From Nocardiopsis sp. NRRL B-16309 (GTDB lineage Bacteria > Actinomycetota > Actinomycetes > Streptosporangiales > Streptosporangiaceae), in contig NZ_LGEC01000080.1 of assembly GCF_001279585.1 (NCBI RefSeq), positions 218,184 through 282,183 on the forward strand: a stretch of 64,000 nt of DNA, written 5' to 3'. The notes below the pieces were generated by a model. That model was not told the DNA's origin and made no database searches. It worked only from the letters and a program-made list of their open reading frames with translations. A program made the position numbers and the translations under genes. This document shows, piece after piece, positions 17,448 to 25,417 of the stretch. The first letter of the stretch is position 1. Each line of letters opens with the position of its first letter.

Positions 17448-18583
17448 CGCGCCCCCGCCCCGCCGGCCGGAGCCGCGCCCGCCCCGCCGGCCGGAGCCGC
17501 GGCCGCGTCGGCATCCGCGCCCGAGTCCCTCAGCCGCGGCATGACCTTCTCGCCGAACTCCGCCAGGTCCGCGTGGTAGTCGGGGAAGATGAGCATCAGC
17601 CCGTCCAGCTCCGCGTACTCGACGATCTCCCGGATGCGCCTGGTCACGGTGTCGGGGGACCCGGTGACGAAGGTGGTCTGGAAGGCCTCGTCCTCGGGGT
17701 TCTCCGCGGTCAGGGACAGCGCCTTGTCCAGTGGCAGGCCCCAGGAGCGCTTCATGTTGACGATCGCGTCCACGTCGGCGCCGCGTCCGTACTCGCGCCG
17801 CCGCTCCTCGGCCGCGGAGTCGGTCTCGTCCATGATGACGGTGAGCATCGAGTAGGTCCGGATGGTCCGGCCCTGCTTCTCGGCGCGGGCCTTCACGTCG
17901 AGGCTCGCCTCCCGCAGCCCGGGCAGGTCCTGCGCGGTCAGGAACGATCCGTCGCAGTGGCGGGCCTGGAAGTCGAGACCGGTGTCGGAGCGTCCGGCGC
18001 TGATCAGCGTGGGCGCCGGGTTCGGGTGCGGACGCGAGCGGCAGTCGTCCAGGGTGAAGAACTCGCCCTGGTGGGTGACGGAGTCCTCCGTCCACAGGCG
18101 TTCGAGGAGGGAGGTCCACTCCTCGGTGTACCGGTACCGCGCCGCGTGGTCCAGGTCCTCGTTCCACAGGCCCATCTGACCGAACTCGTCGGCGTAGGAG
18201 CCGACCACGATGTTCATGCCGGCGCGGCCGTCGCTGATGTCCTGCAGGGTCGTGTACATCTTGGCGGCGATGGCCGGGTTGAACAGGTTGGTGTGGACGG
18301 TGGCCCACACCTTCACCCGCTCCGTGGCCTCGGCCAGCCCCGACATCATCGTCATCGACTCCAACGTGCGGCCCCAGTGGTCGGTGGACCCGTCGTAGCC
18401 GCGCCACTTGCCCATGGACATGATGAAGTCGAAGCCGTGGGCGTCGGCCAGCACCGCCGCCTTCTTGTTGTAGTCGTAGGTCGCCTCGGGGTGCGGTGCC
18501 GTCTCGGAGATGATCCAGCCACCGTTGCCGATGGGCAGGAAGATCCCGTACTCCGTGTCGGCCGTTCCAGCCGGTGCCGCCAT
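17444..18583 (-). CDS. RutA-like flavin-dependent pyrimidine-type monooxygenase
   Basis: 379 residues. From memory of E. coli RutA, the pattern is close: YGIFLPIGNGGWIISETAP, HGFDFIMSMGKWRGYDG, LESMTMMSGLAEAT, MNIVVGSYADEFGQMGLW and GEFFTLDDCRSRP all have RutA counterparts. RutA opens the uracil ring with O2 and FMNH2. Differences near the active site (for example MGKWRGYDG against a typical MIKLRGFGG) mean the substrate may be another heterocycle. ATG 18583 follows GAGGAG; GTG 18610 is the longer option. The C-terminus has an Ala/Pro/Gly tail absent from RutA. Confidence 0.85.
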   Translation of the reverse strand: MAAPAGTADTEYGIFLPIGNGGWIISETAPHPEATYDYNKKAAVLADAHGFDFIMSMGKWRGYDGSTDHWGRTLESMTMMSGLAEATERVKVWATVHTNLFNPAIAAKMYTTLQDISDGRAGMNIVVGSYADEFGQMGLWNEDLDHAARYRYTEEWTSLLERLWTEDSVTHQGEFFTLDDCRSRPHPNPAPTLISAGRSDTGLDFQARHCDGSFLTAQDLPGLREASLDVKARAEKQGRTIRTYSMLTVIMDETDSAAEERRREYGRGADVDAIVNMKRSWGLPLDKALSLTAENPEDEAFQTTFVTGSPDTVTRRIREIVEYAELDGLMLIFPDYHADLAEFGEKVMPRLRDSGADADAAAAPAGGAGAAPAGGAGAR

Positions 18584-18670
18584 GCGTGGCTCCTCGTTCT
18601 TCGTGTTCACGGTGTGGGGGAGGGGTGGGCGGCCGGCGTGGTCGTCCGCCGGCCGCCCGGACCCGGGGTG

Positions 18671-19780
18671 CTACTCGGCGGGCCAGGCCACGTCGCCCGC
18701 GACGTGGACGGCCTCCAGGTAGCGGGGGTCGAACAGCGGCTCGAGGTCCGGCAGCTCGTCGAGCTGGCCGTTGTCGACGAGGGTCTGGCCCTCGGCCTCG
18801 GTCAGGGTGAGGTCGATGTATCCGGCCGGGGACGATTCCTGCGTGGAGGCGGTCACCAGCTCGTGCTCGGCGTTCCAGACCCGCAGGTTGTGATCGACGT
18901 CGTATCCGGACTCGGAGAGGTCGGCCGCGAACTCCACGCACTCCTCGCCGTTGTCCACGCAGTGGTCGAAGGCACGGGACATCGCCCGCAGCACGTCCTC
19001 GATCACCGTGGGGTTCTCATCGGCGAAGTCGCGGTTGGTGGCCATGACGCCGAACGAGCCGACCACCCCGTAGTCCTCGGGCAGCCACTCGTTGTACTCC
19101 TCCTCCATGTCGCTGAGGAGGAACGGCTCGTTGGAACGGAAGCCGGTGAGCGCCTGGACCTGGTCGCGCGGCAGGACGCTCGGGTCGTAGCCGACCTCCA
19201 CCTGCTCGATGGAGTCCATGTCGACGCCGTCGGAGACGAGCATCGCCTCCAGCGGCGCGGGCATGTTGCCCTTGTGGCCCAGGGTGGTGCCTTCCAGGTC
19301 GCTGAGCTCGTCGATGTCCGTGCCCGTCAGCAGCGTGGCGATCGGGACGTGGCCGTAGGTGGCGACCCCGATGACGTCGATGTCGTTGTCGTGGGCCATC
19401 AGGATCTCGGACTCGCTGCCCATCGAGGTCAGCTGGGCGGTGCCCGCCGCGACCGTCTGGGCGTTGCCGATGGTGTCACCCGTACCGGGCTGGATCTCGA
19501 CGTCGAGGCACACGGCGTCGAAGTAGCCGAGGGCGTCGGCCGCGACGGCCTCCAGGATGCTGACGGAGGCCTGGTACTGGTAGCCGGTGATGTACGTGAT
19601 CGTTCCGGCGTCCCGGTTGGTCTGGCACCGCTCGTCATCGATGACGGCGGCGACCTCCGGTTCGCTGTCCTCTGCCTCTCCGCTGCCGCACGCCGAGACC
19701 AGCAGAACGGCGGAGGCCGTCGTCGCGGCCGCGGCGGAGCGCAGAAGGAGGCGTTTGGGGTTGGCGGTGGGGCTGGACAT
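18671..19780 (-). CDS. ABC transporter substrate-binding lipoprotein (NMT1/SsuA type)
   Basis: 369 residues, exported. The signal peptide ends in the lipobox LVSAC with C31. The mature part is like periplasmic NMT1/THI5 or taurine-sulfonate binding proteins: ITYITGYQYQASVSILEAV, a helix with NAQTVAAGTAQL, and a Phe/Asn-rich ligand region. Such proteins deliver pyrimidines, sulfonates or similar small molecules. ATG 19780 has GGAG about 9 bases upstream; ATG 19798 would overlap the permease stop. With the permease and ATPase next door it completes an importer that probably feeds the enzymes of this operon. Confidence 0.88.
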   Translation of the reverse strand: MSSPTANPKRLLLRSAAAATTASAVLLVSACGSGEAEDSEPEVAAVIDDERCQTNRDAGTITYITGYQYQASVSILEAVAADALGYFDAVCLDVEIQPGTGDTIGNAQTVAAGTAQLTSMGSESEILMAHDNDIDVIGVATYGHVPIATLLTGTDIDELSDLEGTTLGHKGNMPAPLEAMLVSDGVDMDSIEQVEVGYDPSVLPRDQVQALTGFRSNEPFLLSDMEEEYNEWLPEDYGVVGSFGVMATNRDFADENPTVIEDVLRAMSRAFDHCVDNGEECVEFAADLSESGYDVDHNLRVWNAEHELVTASTQESSPAGYIDLTLTEAEGQTLVDNGQLDELPDLEPLFDPRYLEAVHVAGDVAWPAE

Positions 19781-19797
19781 GCGGTTTGCTCCGATCA

Positions 19798-20640
19798 TCA
19801 GGGGGTTCTCTGCTGCGACTCGTGCCAGAACAGCAGCCTGCGTTCCACGGTGGCCGTGAACGCGAGCATGAGGACGCCCATCGCGGCCAGGCAGGCCACG
19901 GCCGCGTAGACGTGCGGCAGTTGGGCGTTGGAGGCCGCGTTGCGGATCATCGTCCCCAGTCCGCTGGAGGAGCCGGCGGCGACGAACTCCGCGACGACGG
20001 CGCCCACGATGGACAGGGGAAGGACGACCCGCAGGGCGGCCAGGGTGTAGGGGAGGCTGCTCGGGACGCGCAGGCGCAACAGGACCTCGAAGCGTGAGGC
20101 GTGCAGCGTGGAGAACACGTGCAGGACCGGCGGCGGGACGGAGCGCAGCCCGGTCGTGACGTTGATCAGCACCGGGAAGAAGGTGATGATCGCGGTGACG
20201 ATGACCTTGGGCGTCATGCCGAAACCGAACGCGACGACCAGGGCGGGCGCCAGGGCGATGACCGGGGTCACGTTCAGCACCACGGCCAGCGGCATGATCG
20301 CCCGGCGCAGGATCGGGATCTCCGACATCAGCAGGGCCAGCACGAACGCCAGTCCGGCACCCCAGGCCACCCCGATGAGAGCGATCTGGAGGGTGGACCA
20401 GGCGTTCCGCACGAACAACCCCGGGTCGTCGACCAGGGTGGTGCCGACCTCGGAGAGCGTGGGCAGGATGTAGGGCTGTTCGGCGGCGATCACCGTCCAG
20501 GCGGTGCCGACCAGCAGCACGGCCACGACCGTGGGCAGCCACAGGGCGGGGTGCAGGACCGACCGCCGCCGGCGCCGCGGGTGCGCGGCGGGAACGGTGG
20601 TGGGGCGGGGACGCACGTCCGGGGAAGTGCCCGTGGCCAT
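19798..20640 (-). CDS. ABC transporter permease (SsuC/ThiX type)
   Basis: 280 residues with a basic N-terminus and about six membrane segments. The EAA loop that contacts the ATPase is at ASRFEVLLRLRVPSSLPYTL, and segments such as VTPVIALAPALVVAFGFG are typical of sulfonate/nitrate/thiamine-precursor importers. ATG 20640 follows GAGAGGA; the frame continues to 20697 without a site. It lies 14 bp after the ATPase gene and its stop touches the binding-protein region, so these three are co-translated. Confidence 0.9.
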   Translation of the reverse strand: MATGTSPDVRPRPTTVPAAHPRRRRRSVLHPALWLPTVVAVLLVGTAWTVIAAEQPYILPTLSEVGTTLVDDPGLFVRNAWSTLQIALIGVAWGAGLAFVLALLMSEIPILRRAIMPLAVVLNVTPVIALAPALVVAFGFGMTPKVIVTAIITFFPVLINVTTGLRSVPPPVLHVFSTLHASRFEVLLRLRVPSSLPYTLAALRVVLPLSIVGAVVAEFVAAGSSSGLGTMIRNAASNAQLPHVYAAVACLAAMGVLMLAFTATVERRLLFWHESQQRTP

Positions 20641-20654
20641 GTCCGGTAGTCCTC

Positions 20655-21458
20655 TCACAGTGGTACGAGGTCGTCGGGGGCGGCGCCGGACTCCCACGCG
20701 ACCTGCAGCGACGCGCGGACGCGGTCCTCCACCCGGTGAAGGCGGGGGTCGGCTGTGACTCCGGAACCGCGCGGACGGGGGAGATCGACCGGCAGTACTT
20801 CGTGCACCCGGCCGGGGCGGGCGGACATCACCACGATCCGGTCGGAGAGGGTGACCGCCTCACGCACCGAGTGGGTGACGAACACGACCGTCGTGGACAT
20901 GTGCTCCCACAGGCGCAGCAGGTGGAGCTGGAGCGCCTCGCGGGTGAACTCGTCCAGGGCGGAGAACGGCTCGTCCATGAGCAGGACGTCCGGGCGGATG
21001 CCGAAGGCGCGGGCGATCGCGACGCGCTGCTGCATGCCTCCGGAGAGTTGGTGCGGGTATTTTCGGGCGACGTCCTCCAGGCCCACCATGCTCAGCAGTT
21101 CGTCGGGATCGCCGGCGGCGTTGCCCGCACGGCGGTTGACCCGGGAGGGCAGGACCACGTTGCGGCGGACGTTCAGCCACGGCAGCAGCGCGGGCGTCTG
21201 GGGGACCAGGCCCACCGCCTTGGCGGCGCACATCCGCTCGGGGGTGGACCCGAAGACGGCGACGTGCCCGGAGTCGGGCCGTTCCAGGCCCGCGAGCACC
21301 CGCAGCAGCGTGGACTTGCCGCAGCCGCTGGGGCCGATGAGGCTGACGAAGTGCCGCCGGGGGACGTCCAGGTCGACCCGGTCGAGCGCGGGGCGGGCGG
21401 GGTCGCCGCCCTCATAGGTCTTGGTGAGGCCGCGCACCTCGATGCGGTCGTCGCTCAT
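20655..21458 (-). CDS. ABC transporter ATP-binding protein
   Basis: 267 residues. Walker A GPSGCGKST (42-50), signature LSGGMQQR, Walker B VLLMDEP and the switch His in VFVTHSV are all intact. The closest class is SsuB/TauB/ThiZ. ATG 21458 overlaps the stop of the flavin reductase gene by 4 bases (ATGA). It should energise the adjacent permease and binding lipoprotein at the cytoplasmic face. Confidence 0.93.
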   Translation of the reverse strand: MSDDRIEVRGLTKTYEGGDPARPALDRVDLDVPRRHFVSLIGPSGCGKSTLLRVLAGLERPDSGHVAVFGSTPERMCAAKAVGLVPQTPALLPWLNVRRNVVLPSRVNRRAGNAAGDPDELLSMVGLEDVARKYPHQLSGGMQQRVAIARAFGIRPDVLLMDEPFSALDEFTREALQLHLLRLWEHMSTTVVFVTHSVREAVTLSDRIVVMSARPGRVHEVLPVDLPRPRGSGVTADPRLHRVEDRVRASLQVAWESGAAPDDLVPL

Positions 21459-21967
21459 GCCGCGTCCAGCCGGTGGAACCTGCGCTCCTGGTAGACCAGC
21501 GGCGCGGATCGGCCGATCCGCACGTAGGCGACGTCGAACAGGATCATCGTGTGGTCGCCCGCGCTGTGCCGTGAGTGGACGGTGCCCTCCAGCGCGACGG
21601 CGGATCCCGGCAGGACGGGCGCGCCCAGGTCGCCGGTGGTGAAGGGGGCCGCGTCGAACTTGTCGGCGCCGCGGGTGGCGAACACTCCGGACAGCTGTTC
21701 CTGGCCCTCGGCCAGGACGTTGACCGCGACGGTCCGTGCGCGGGTGAAGGCGTCGTGGCACTCGGCGGTGGAGGCGAGGCAGATCGCGACCAGCGGCGGG
21801 TCGGCGGAGACCGAGACGACGCTGTTGGCGGTGAAGCCGTGGCGGCGGCCGTCGACCTCGGCGGTGACGACGCTGACGGACGTGGCCATGCGTGCGAGGC
21901 CGTCGCGCAGGGCGGCGGGCTCGTGTCGTATGTCGGTGGAGCCCGGGACGGGCTCGGGTGCGGTCAT
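21455..21967 (-). CDS. flavin reductase (split-barrel FMN-binding, RutF/HpaC type)
   Basis: 170 residues. Typical features are MATSVSVVTAEVDGRRHGFTA near residue 27, PPLVAICLA, and FDVAYVRIG near the end, as in two-component monooxygenase reductases that make free FMNH2 from NAD(P)H. It is the natural partner for the two LLM monooxygenases of this operon. ATG 21967 follows GAGGAG. It is co-translated with the downstream ATPase gene through a 4-base overlap. Confidence 0.9.
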   Translation of the reverse strand: MTAPEPVPGSTDIRHEPAALRDGLARMATSVSVVTAEVDGRRHGFTANSVVSVSADPPLVAICLASTAECHDAFTRARTVAVNVLAEGQEQLSGVFATRGADKFDAAPFTTGDLGAPVLPGSAVALEGTVHSRHSAGDHTMILFDVAYVRIGRSAPLVYQERRFHRLDAA

Positions 21968-22109
21968 TCCTACTCCTCAATGTGTGTGAGCCATCGCACT
22001 CCGTCGCCGGTGGAGTGCGCGGTCGACGGATCCGTGGGCGCCGGGGTGTCGGGGCGGACCGGCCGGCGGGTCCGCCGGACGGTCCGTACCCGGGCCGGGG
22101 CCGTCCGGC

Positions 22110-22646
22110 TCACAGGGGTGCGGTGGCGGTGCCCATGACGGAGGAGAGGGTGGCGGAGTGGCGGTCGTACCAGGCCAGGGCGGGATCGGTGTCGGTACCG
22201 AGTTCCCCGAGGGACTGCTCGCGCACGTACAGCGCCGGGGCCGGACAGGAGGCGGCGAGTTCGACCAGGACGGGGCGCAGCGCCGACTCGGCGGCGTGGG
22301 CGTGCCCGTCCGAGGCGCCGACCATGAGGGGGACGGCGACCGTGCCGCGCAGCCCCTCGGGAGGCATCCGGTCCAGGAAGGCCTTGAGCAGGCCGGTGAA
22401 CGTGCCCTTGTAGACGGGGCTGGCCACGACCAGGAGCCGGGCCGAGCGGACGGTGGCGACCGCTTCGTCCACCGCGGCGTCGCCGGGGTCGAGGACCGCC
22501 GGGCCGTGGTCGGACAGGTCGATGGTGGTGACGTGGTCGCCGCCCGCGAGGGGGGCGAGCAGTCGGGCGACGTGCTCGGCGGTCCGGGCCGTACGCGAGC
22601 CCGGGCGGGGATTGCCGACAAGTGCGGCCACATGGGAAGGACCCAC
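22110..22646 (-). CDS. NAD(P)H-dependent FMN reductase (SsuE-like, flavodoxin fold)
   Basis: 178 residues from GTG 22646, which follows GGAGGG by about 10 bases. The flavodoxin-like fold is shown by LVGNPRPGSRTARTAEHV at the N-terminus (phosphate loop) and SPVYKGTFTGLLKAFLDRM (flavin-binding loop). SsuE-type reductases supply FMNH2 to sulfonate and related monooxygenases. It is the first gene of the operon, so the cluster has two unrelated flavin reductases. The 142-bp gap to the next gene downstream may hold a second weak promoter or just spacer. Confidence 0.88.
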   Translation of the reverse strand: MGPSHVAALVGNPRPGSRTARTAEHVARLLAPLAGGDHVTTIDLSDHGPAVLDPGDAAVDEAVATVRSARLLVVASPVYKGTFTGLLKAFLDRMPPEGLRGTVAVPLMVGASDGHAHAAESALRPVLVELAASCPAPALYVREQSLGELGTDTDPALAWYDRHSATLSSVMGTATAPL

Positions 22647-22741
22647 GGGACACCCTCCAGGTATCTGTCCTCGGTTGGCAACACCGAGGAGAACGGTGGA
22701 GAGCGGGCGGAAGCAGGTGAGTCGACGGCCCGCGGGGATCG

Positions 22742-22766
22742 TTGACGCGTCAAAGCTAGTGACGCG
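22742..22766. promoter_or_regulatory. compound dyad operator of the rut-like operon
   Basis: TTGACGCGTCAA (22742-22753) is a perfect 12-bp palindrome. A third half-site makes a second dyad, CGCGTCA (22746-22752) with TGACGCG (22760-22766), 7 bp apart. A minus-strand -10-like TAGCTT (22753-22758) lies inside, about 95 bp before the first gene of the operon. A repressor bound here would block the promoter. The half-site recalls the RutR box TTGACCA but is not the same. Confidence 0.55.
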
Positions 22767-22791
22767 CTTTTAACTGACTATGACGTCCCGG

Positions 22792-23220
22792 TCACGTGAT
22801 GGTGTCGAGCGACCGGACGGTGGTGCCGTCGTCCACCAGGGCGACGGCGATCCCGTGTGTGGCGAAGGCCGACCGCAGCCAGGAGCCGCGGGCCAGGTGC
22901 CGGGAGAGCTGTTCGCCCATGACCAGGACGACGCGGGCGTCGGGGAAGTGGGTGTCGCGCAGCCAGACGAGTTTGAACGCGTCGGCGATGAGCTTGTTGC
23001 GCTGGACCGACTTCACCGGGCCCCGCAGAGGCGCGCACTGGCCGAGGACCGTGGGGTGGCCCTCGTCCGCGAAGTCGACTCCGACCCGGGTTCCGTCCGG
23101 GAGAGTGAACGCTCGGGGTGCCACACGGGTTCCCAGCAGCGCGGATAGCGCTCGGGAGAGTTCCGTGCCGTCGTCCCGGGCGAGGGTGTCTGCTGGGGGA
23201 CCGACCACTGAACGCGCCAT
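22792..23220 (-). CDS. conserved hypothetical protein
   Basis: 142 residues, no signal peptide or membrane segment. The middle has an ordered pattern: TRVGVDFADEGHPTVLGQ, then SVQRNKLIADAFKLVWLRD, and RVVLVMGEQLSRHLARGSWL followed by GIAVALVDDGT. The alternation of strands and helices suggests a compact alpha/beta fold, and the conserved-looking Asp, Gln and Lys in order remind me of PD-(D/E)XK nuclease-like proteins, but I cannot show it. It is upstream of the rut-like operon on the same strand and ends only 26 bp from its operator. Function unknown. Confidence 0.65.
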   Translation of the reverse strand: MARSVVGPPADTLARDDGTELSRALSALLGTRVAPRAFTLPDGTRVGVDFADEGHPTVLGQCAPLRGPVKSVQRNKLIADAFKLVWLRDTHFPDARVVLVMGEQLSRHLARGSWLRSAFATHGIAVALVDDGTTVRSLDTIT

Positions 23221-23360
23221 ATAGGCAGACCTTAGTACACGGGAGTTCCGCCGTCATGGGGATTGTGCGCTTGTAACACCCGTAACAGAAGCCCCTTGCG
23301 CCCCTCACCTGGAACCTTGGTCTCACAGTGTGTCATGAGTCACATTCCGCGGCCGTGCGC

Positions 23361-23391
23361 TTTACCTCAACAATAGTTGAGGTTCTAGCGT
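23361..23391 (+). promoter_or_regulatory. MerR-type promoter (19-bp spacer with internal dyad)
   Basis: -35 TTTACC (23361-23366) and -10 TAGCGT (23386-23391) are 19 bp apart, longer than the usual 17. Within lies the perfect inverted repeat ACCTCAAC (23364-23371) / GTTGAGGT (23376-23383) around AATA. A stretched spacer with such a dyad is the mark of promoters switched on by MerR-family activators; the half-site is like that of SoxR-type proteins. It should drive the DHA2 pump gene 91 bp on. No full MerR sensor gene is in the window. Confidence 0.65.
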
Positions 23392-23481
23392 CGTGGGAGA
23401 CGAGGGACGTCGTCCCGGGGGCTTCGGGACCCGAGCCGACCCCGGGGCGGCGCCGACTGCACGACGGAAGCGGAGACGCGA

Positions 23482-25368
23482 GTGGACACCGAAACCCCCC
23501 GACGCGCGACGTGGCGGGAGTGGACGGGACTGGCCGTCCTCACCCTGCCCCTGCTGATGACCGCCACCGACATGACCGTGCTGTTCCTCGCCCTGCCCTC
23601 CATCGCCGCCGACCTGGCCCCGAGCAGCACCCAGCTGCTGTGGACCCTGCACCTGGGCGAGTTCCTCGCCGTCGGCATGGTGCTGACCATGGGGTGGCTG
23701 GGCGAGCGGATCGGCCGCCGACGCCTGCTGGCCGCCGCGGTGGCTGTCTACGGAGCGGCCTCGCTGTCGGCGGCGTTCGCCGACGACCCGGCGGTGCTGA
23801 TCGCCGCGCGGGCGGTGATGGGTGTGGCGGCCGCCTCGCTCATGCCCAGCATCACCTCGCTGCTGCGCGTGATGTTCACCGACGCCCGCCAGTTCTCCGT
23901 GGCCGTCGCGGTCGTGATGAGCGCGTTCTCCGCGGGGATGGCCGTGGGGCCGCCGCTGGGCGGTCTGCTGCTGGAGTACTTCTGGTGGGGATCGGTCTTC
24001 CTGGTGAACGTCCCCGTGGCGGCCGTGCTGCTGCTGAGCGTGCCGCTGCTGCCCAGGATGCCCGGACGGCGCGGCGGGGGACGGCTCGACCTGACCAGCG
24101 TCGCGCTGTCGCTGGCGGCGATCATCTCGGTGATCTTCGGCCTGCAGGAGATCGCCGACCGGCAGGCGGCGGCGCTCGGCGCGCCGCTGTGGCCCTACGC
24201 CGTGGTGGTGGTCGTGGGCCTCGCGCTCGGCGCGGTGTTCGTGCGTCGCCAGCTGCGCCTGCCCGACCCGCTGCTGGACATCCGGCTGTTCGCGGCGCCG
24301 GCGTTCTCGGTGTCCCTGGGCGCCATGCTGCTGATGCTGCTGGCGGCGGGCGGTGTGGACATGCTGCTGGCGCAGTTCCTGCAGTCGGTCCTGGGGCTGT
24401 CACCGGGGCGGGCGGGTCTGCTGCTGATCGCTCCGGCCGTGGTCTCGATCGTCGGGGGGATGCTGCCCCCGCTGCTCGCCCGCTGGGTGCGGCCGTCGGT
24501 CATCATGGGCGGCGGGCTGCTCTCCGCCTCGGCGGCCGCGGCCGCGATGGTGTGGGCGCTGGAGCGGCGGGAGACGGTCGCGATCGTCCTCGCGGCGATG
24601 CTGCTGGCCTTCTCGCTCGGCCCGCTGTTCACCCTGGGCTACAACCTCATCGTCGTCTCGGCGCCGCTGCACAGGACGGGTTCGGCCACGGCGATGGGGG
24701 ACGTGGCGGGCGGGTTCGGCAACGCGCTCAGTCTGGCGCTGCTGGGCAGCCTGGCCGCGGTGGTCTACCGCTGGGGGCTGGCCGGAGCGGAGCTCTCGCC
24801 GGAGGTGCCCGACGCCGCCCGCGAGGCGGCGCAGGAGAGCATCGGCGGGGCCGCCGCCGTGGCCGAGGGCGTGCCGGGGCCCGCGGGGGCCGAACTGGTG
24901 GACGCGGCGAACGCGGCGTACGCGACCGCCGTCCAGGCCGGATACGGCTTCGCGGCGGCGCTCATGTTCCCCGTGGGCCTGGGGGTGCTGTGGCTGCTGC
25001 GCAAGGTCCGCCTGGACGACGCCGACCGGACTGGAGAGGCACCGGAGCCGGAGTCAGGGTCGGGCGCCCCGGTACCGGAACGCGGCCCGGGTGCCGCGGC
25101 GCCGGAGCCCGGGAAGGACGGCTCGGCGCCGGAGCCCGCACGGGGTGCTTCCGTACCGGAGCCCGCACGGGGTGCTTCCGTACCGGAGCCCGCACGGGGT
25201 GCTTCCGTGCCGGAGTCCGCACGGGGTGCTTCCGTGCCGGAGTCCGCACGGGGTGCTTCCGTACCGGGCGCCTTCGTGCCGGAACCGGAGCCCGGGCCGA
25301 GCGCTCCGGTGTCGGAACGGGGAGAGCGCGTCTGCGTGTCGGACGCCGGTCCGGGTGCCCGGGAGTGA
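23482..25368 (+). CDS. DHA2 family MFS drug/H+ antiporter, 14 membrane segments, repeat tail
   Basis: 628 residues from GTG 23482 (GGAGA upstream). Residues 1-510 have about fourteen membrane segments with QacA/EmrB-type motifs: TDMTVLFLALPSIAADL in segment 1, GERIGRRRLLA after segment 2 and SAFSAGMAVGPPLGGLLLEY in segment 5. The last 110 residues are a charged, Pro/Glu-rich tail with five copies of EPARGASVP or ESARGASVP. It should pump cationic drugs or dyes out of the cell. It has a MerR-type promoter, and a TetR gene follows 49 bp downstream, so control may be double. Confidence 0.92.
   Translation: MDTETPRRATWREWTGLAVLTLPLLMTATDMTVLFLALPSIAADLAPSSTQLLWTLHLGEFLAVGMVLTMGWLGERIGRRRLLAAAVAVYGAASLSAAFADDPAVLIAARAVMGVAAASLMPSITSLLRVMFTDARQFSVAVAVVMSAFSAGMAVGPPLGGLLLEYFWWGSVFLVNVPVAAVLLLSVPLLPRMPGRRGGGRLDLTSVALSLAAIISVIFGLQEIADRQAAALGAPLWPYAVVVVVGLALGAVFVRRQLRLPDPLLDIRLFAAPAFSVSLGAMLLMLLAAGGVDMLLAQFLQSVLGLSPGRAGLLLIAPAVVSIVGGMLPPLLARWVRPSVIMGGGLLSASAAAAAMVWALERRETVAIVLAAMLLAFSLGPLFTLGYNLIVVSAPLHRTGSATAMGDVAGGFGNALSLALLGSLAAVVYRWGLAGAELSPEVPDAAREAAQESIGGAAAVAEGVPGPAGAELVDAANAAYATAVQAGYGFAAALMFPVGLGVLWLLRKVRLDDADRTGEAPEPESGSGAPVPERGPGAAAPEPGKDGSAPEPARGASVPEPARGASVPEPARGASVPESARGASVPESARGASVPGAFVPEPEPGPSAPVSERGERVCVSDAGPGARE
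25132..25266 (+). repeat. five 27-bp tandem repeats inside the DHA2 gene
   Basis: Five in-frame copies of a 27-bp unit starting at 25132, 25159, 25186, 25213 and 25240, each coding nine residues such as EPARGASVP. Copies differ by one or two bases. The copy number may vary between strains through slippage without breaking the frame. Confidence 0.9.
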
Positions 25369-25417
25369 CGCGTCCGAAGACATATCCTGGCCGGTATGAC
25401 GCCGACCAGCCCACGCC

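Noticed and set aside
16743..18941. 732-residue fused frame across two genes
   Set aside because: The frame is open through the RutA-like gene in the wrong frame; the Cys-hydrolase starts at the TTGA overlap near 17447.
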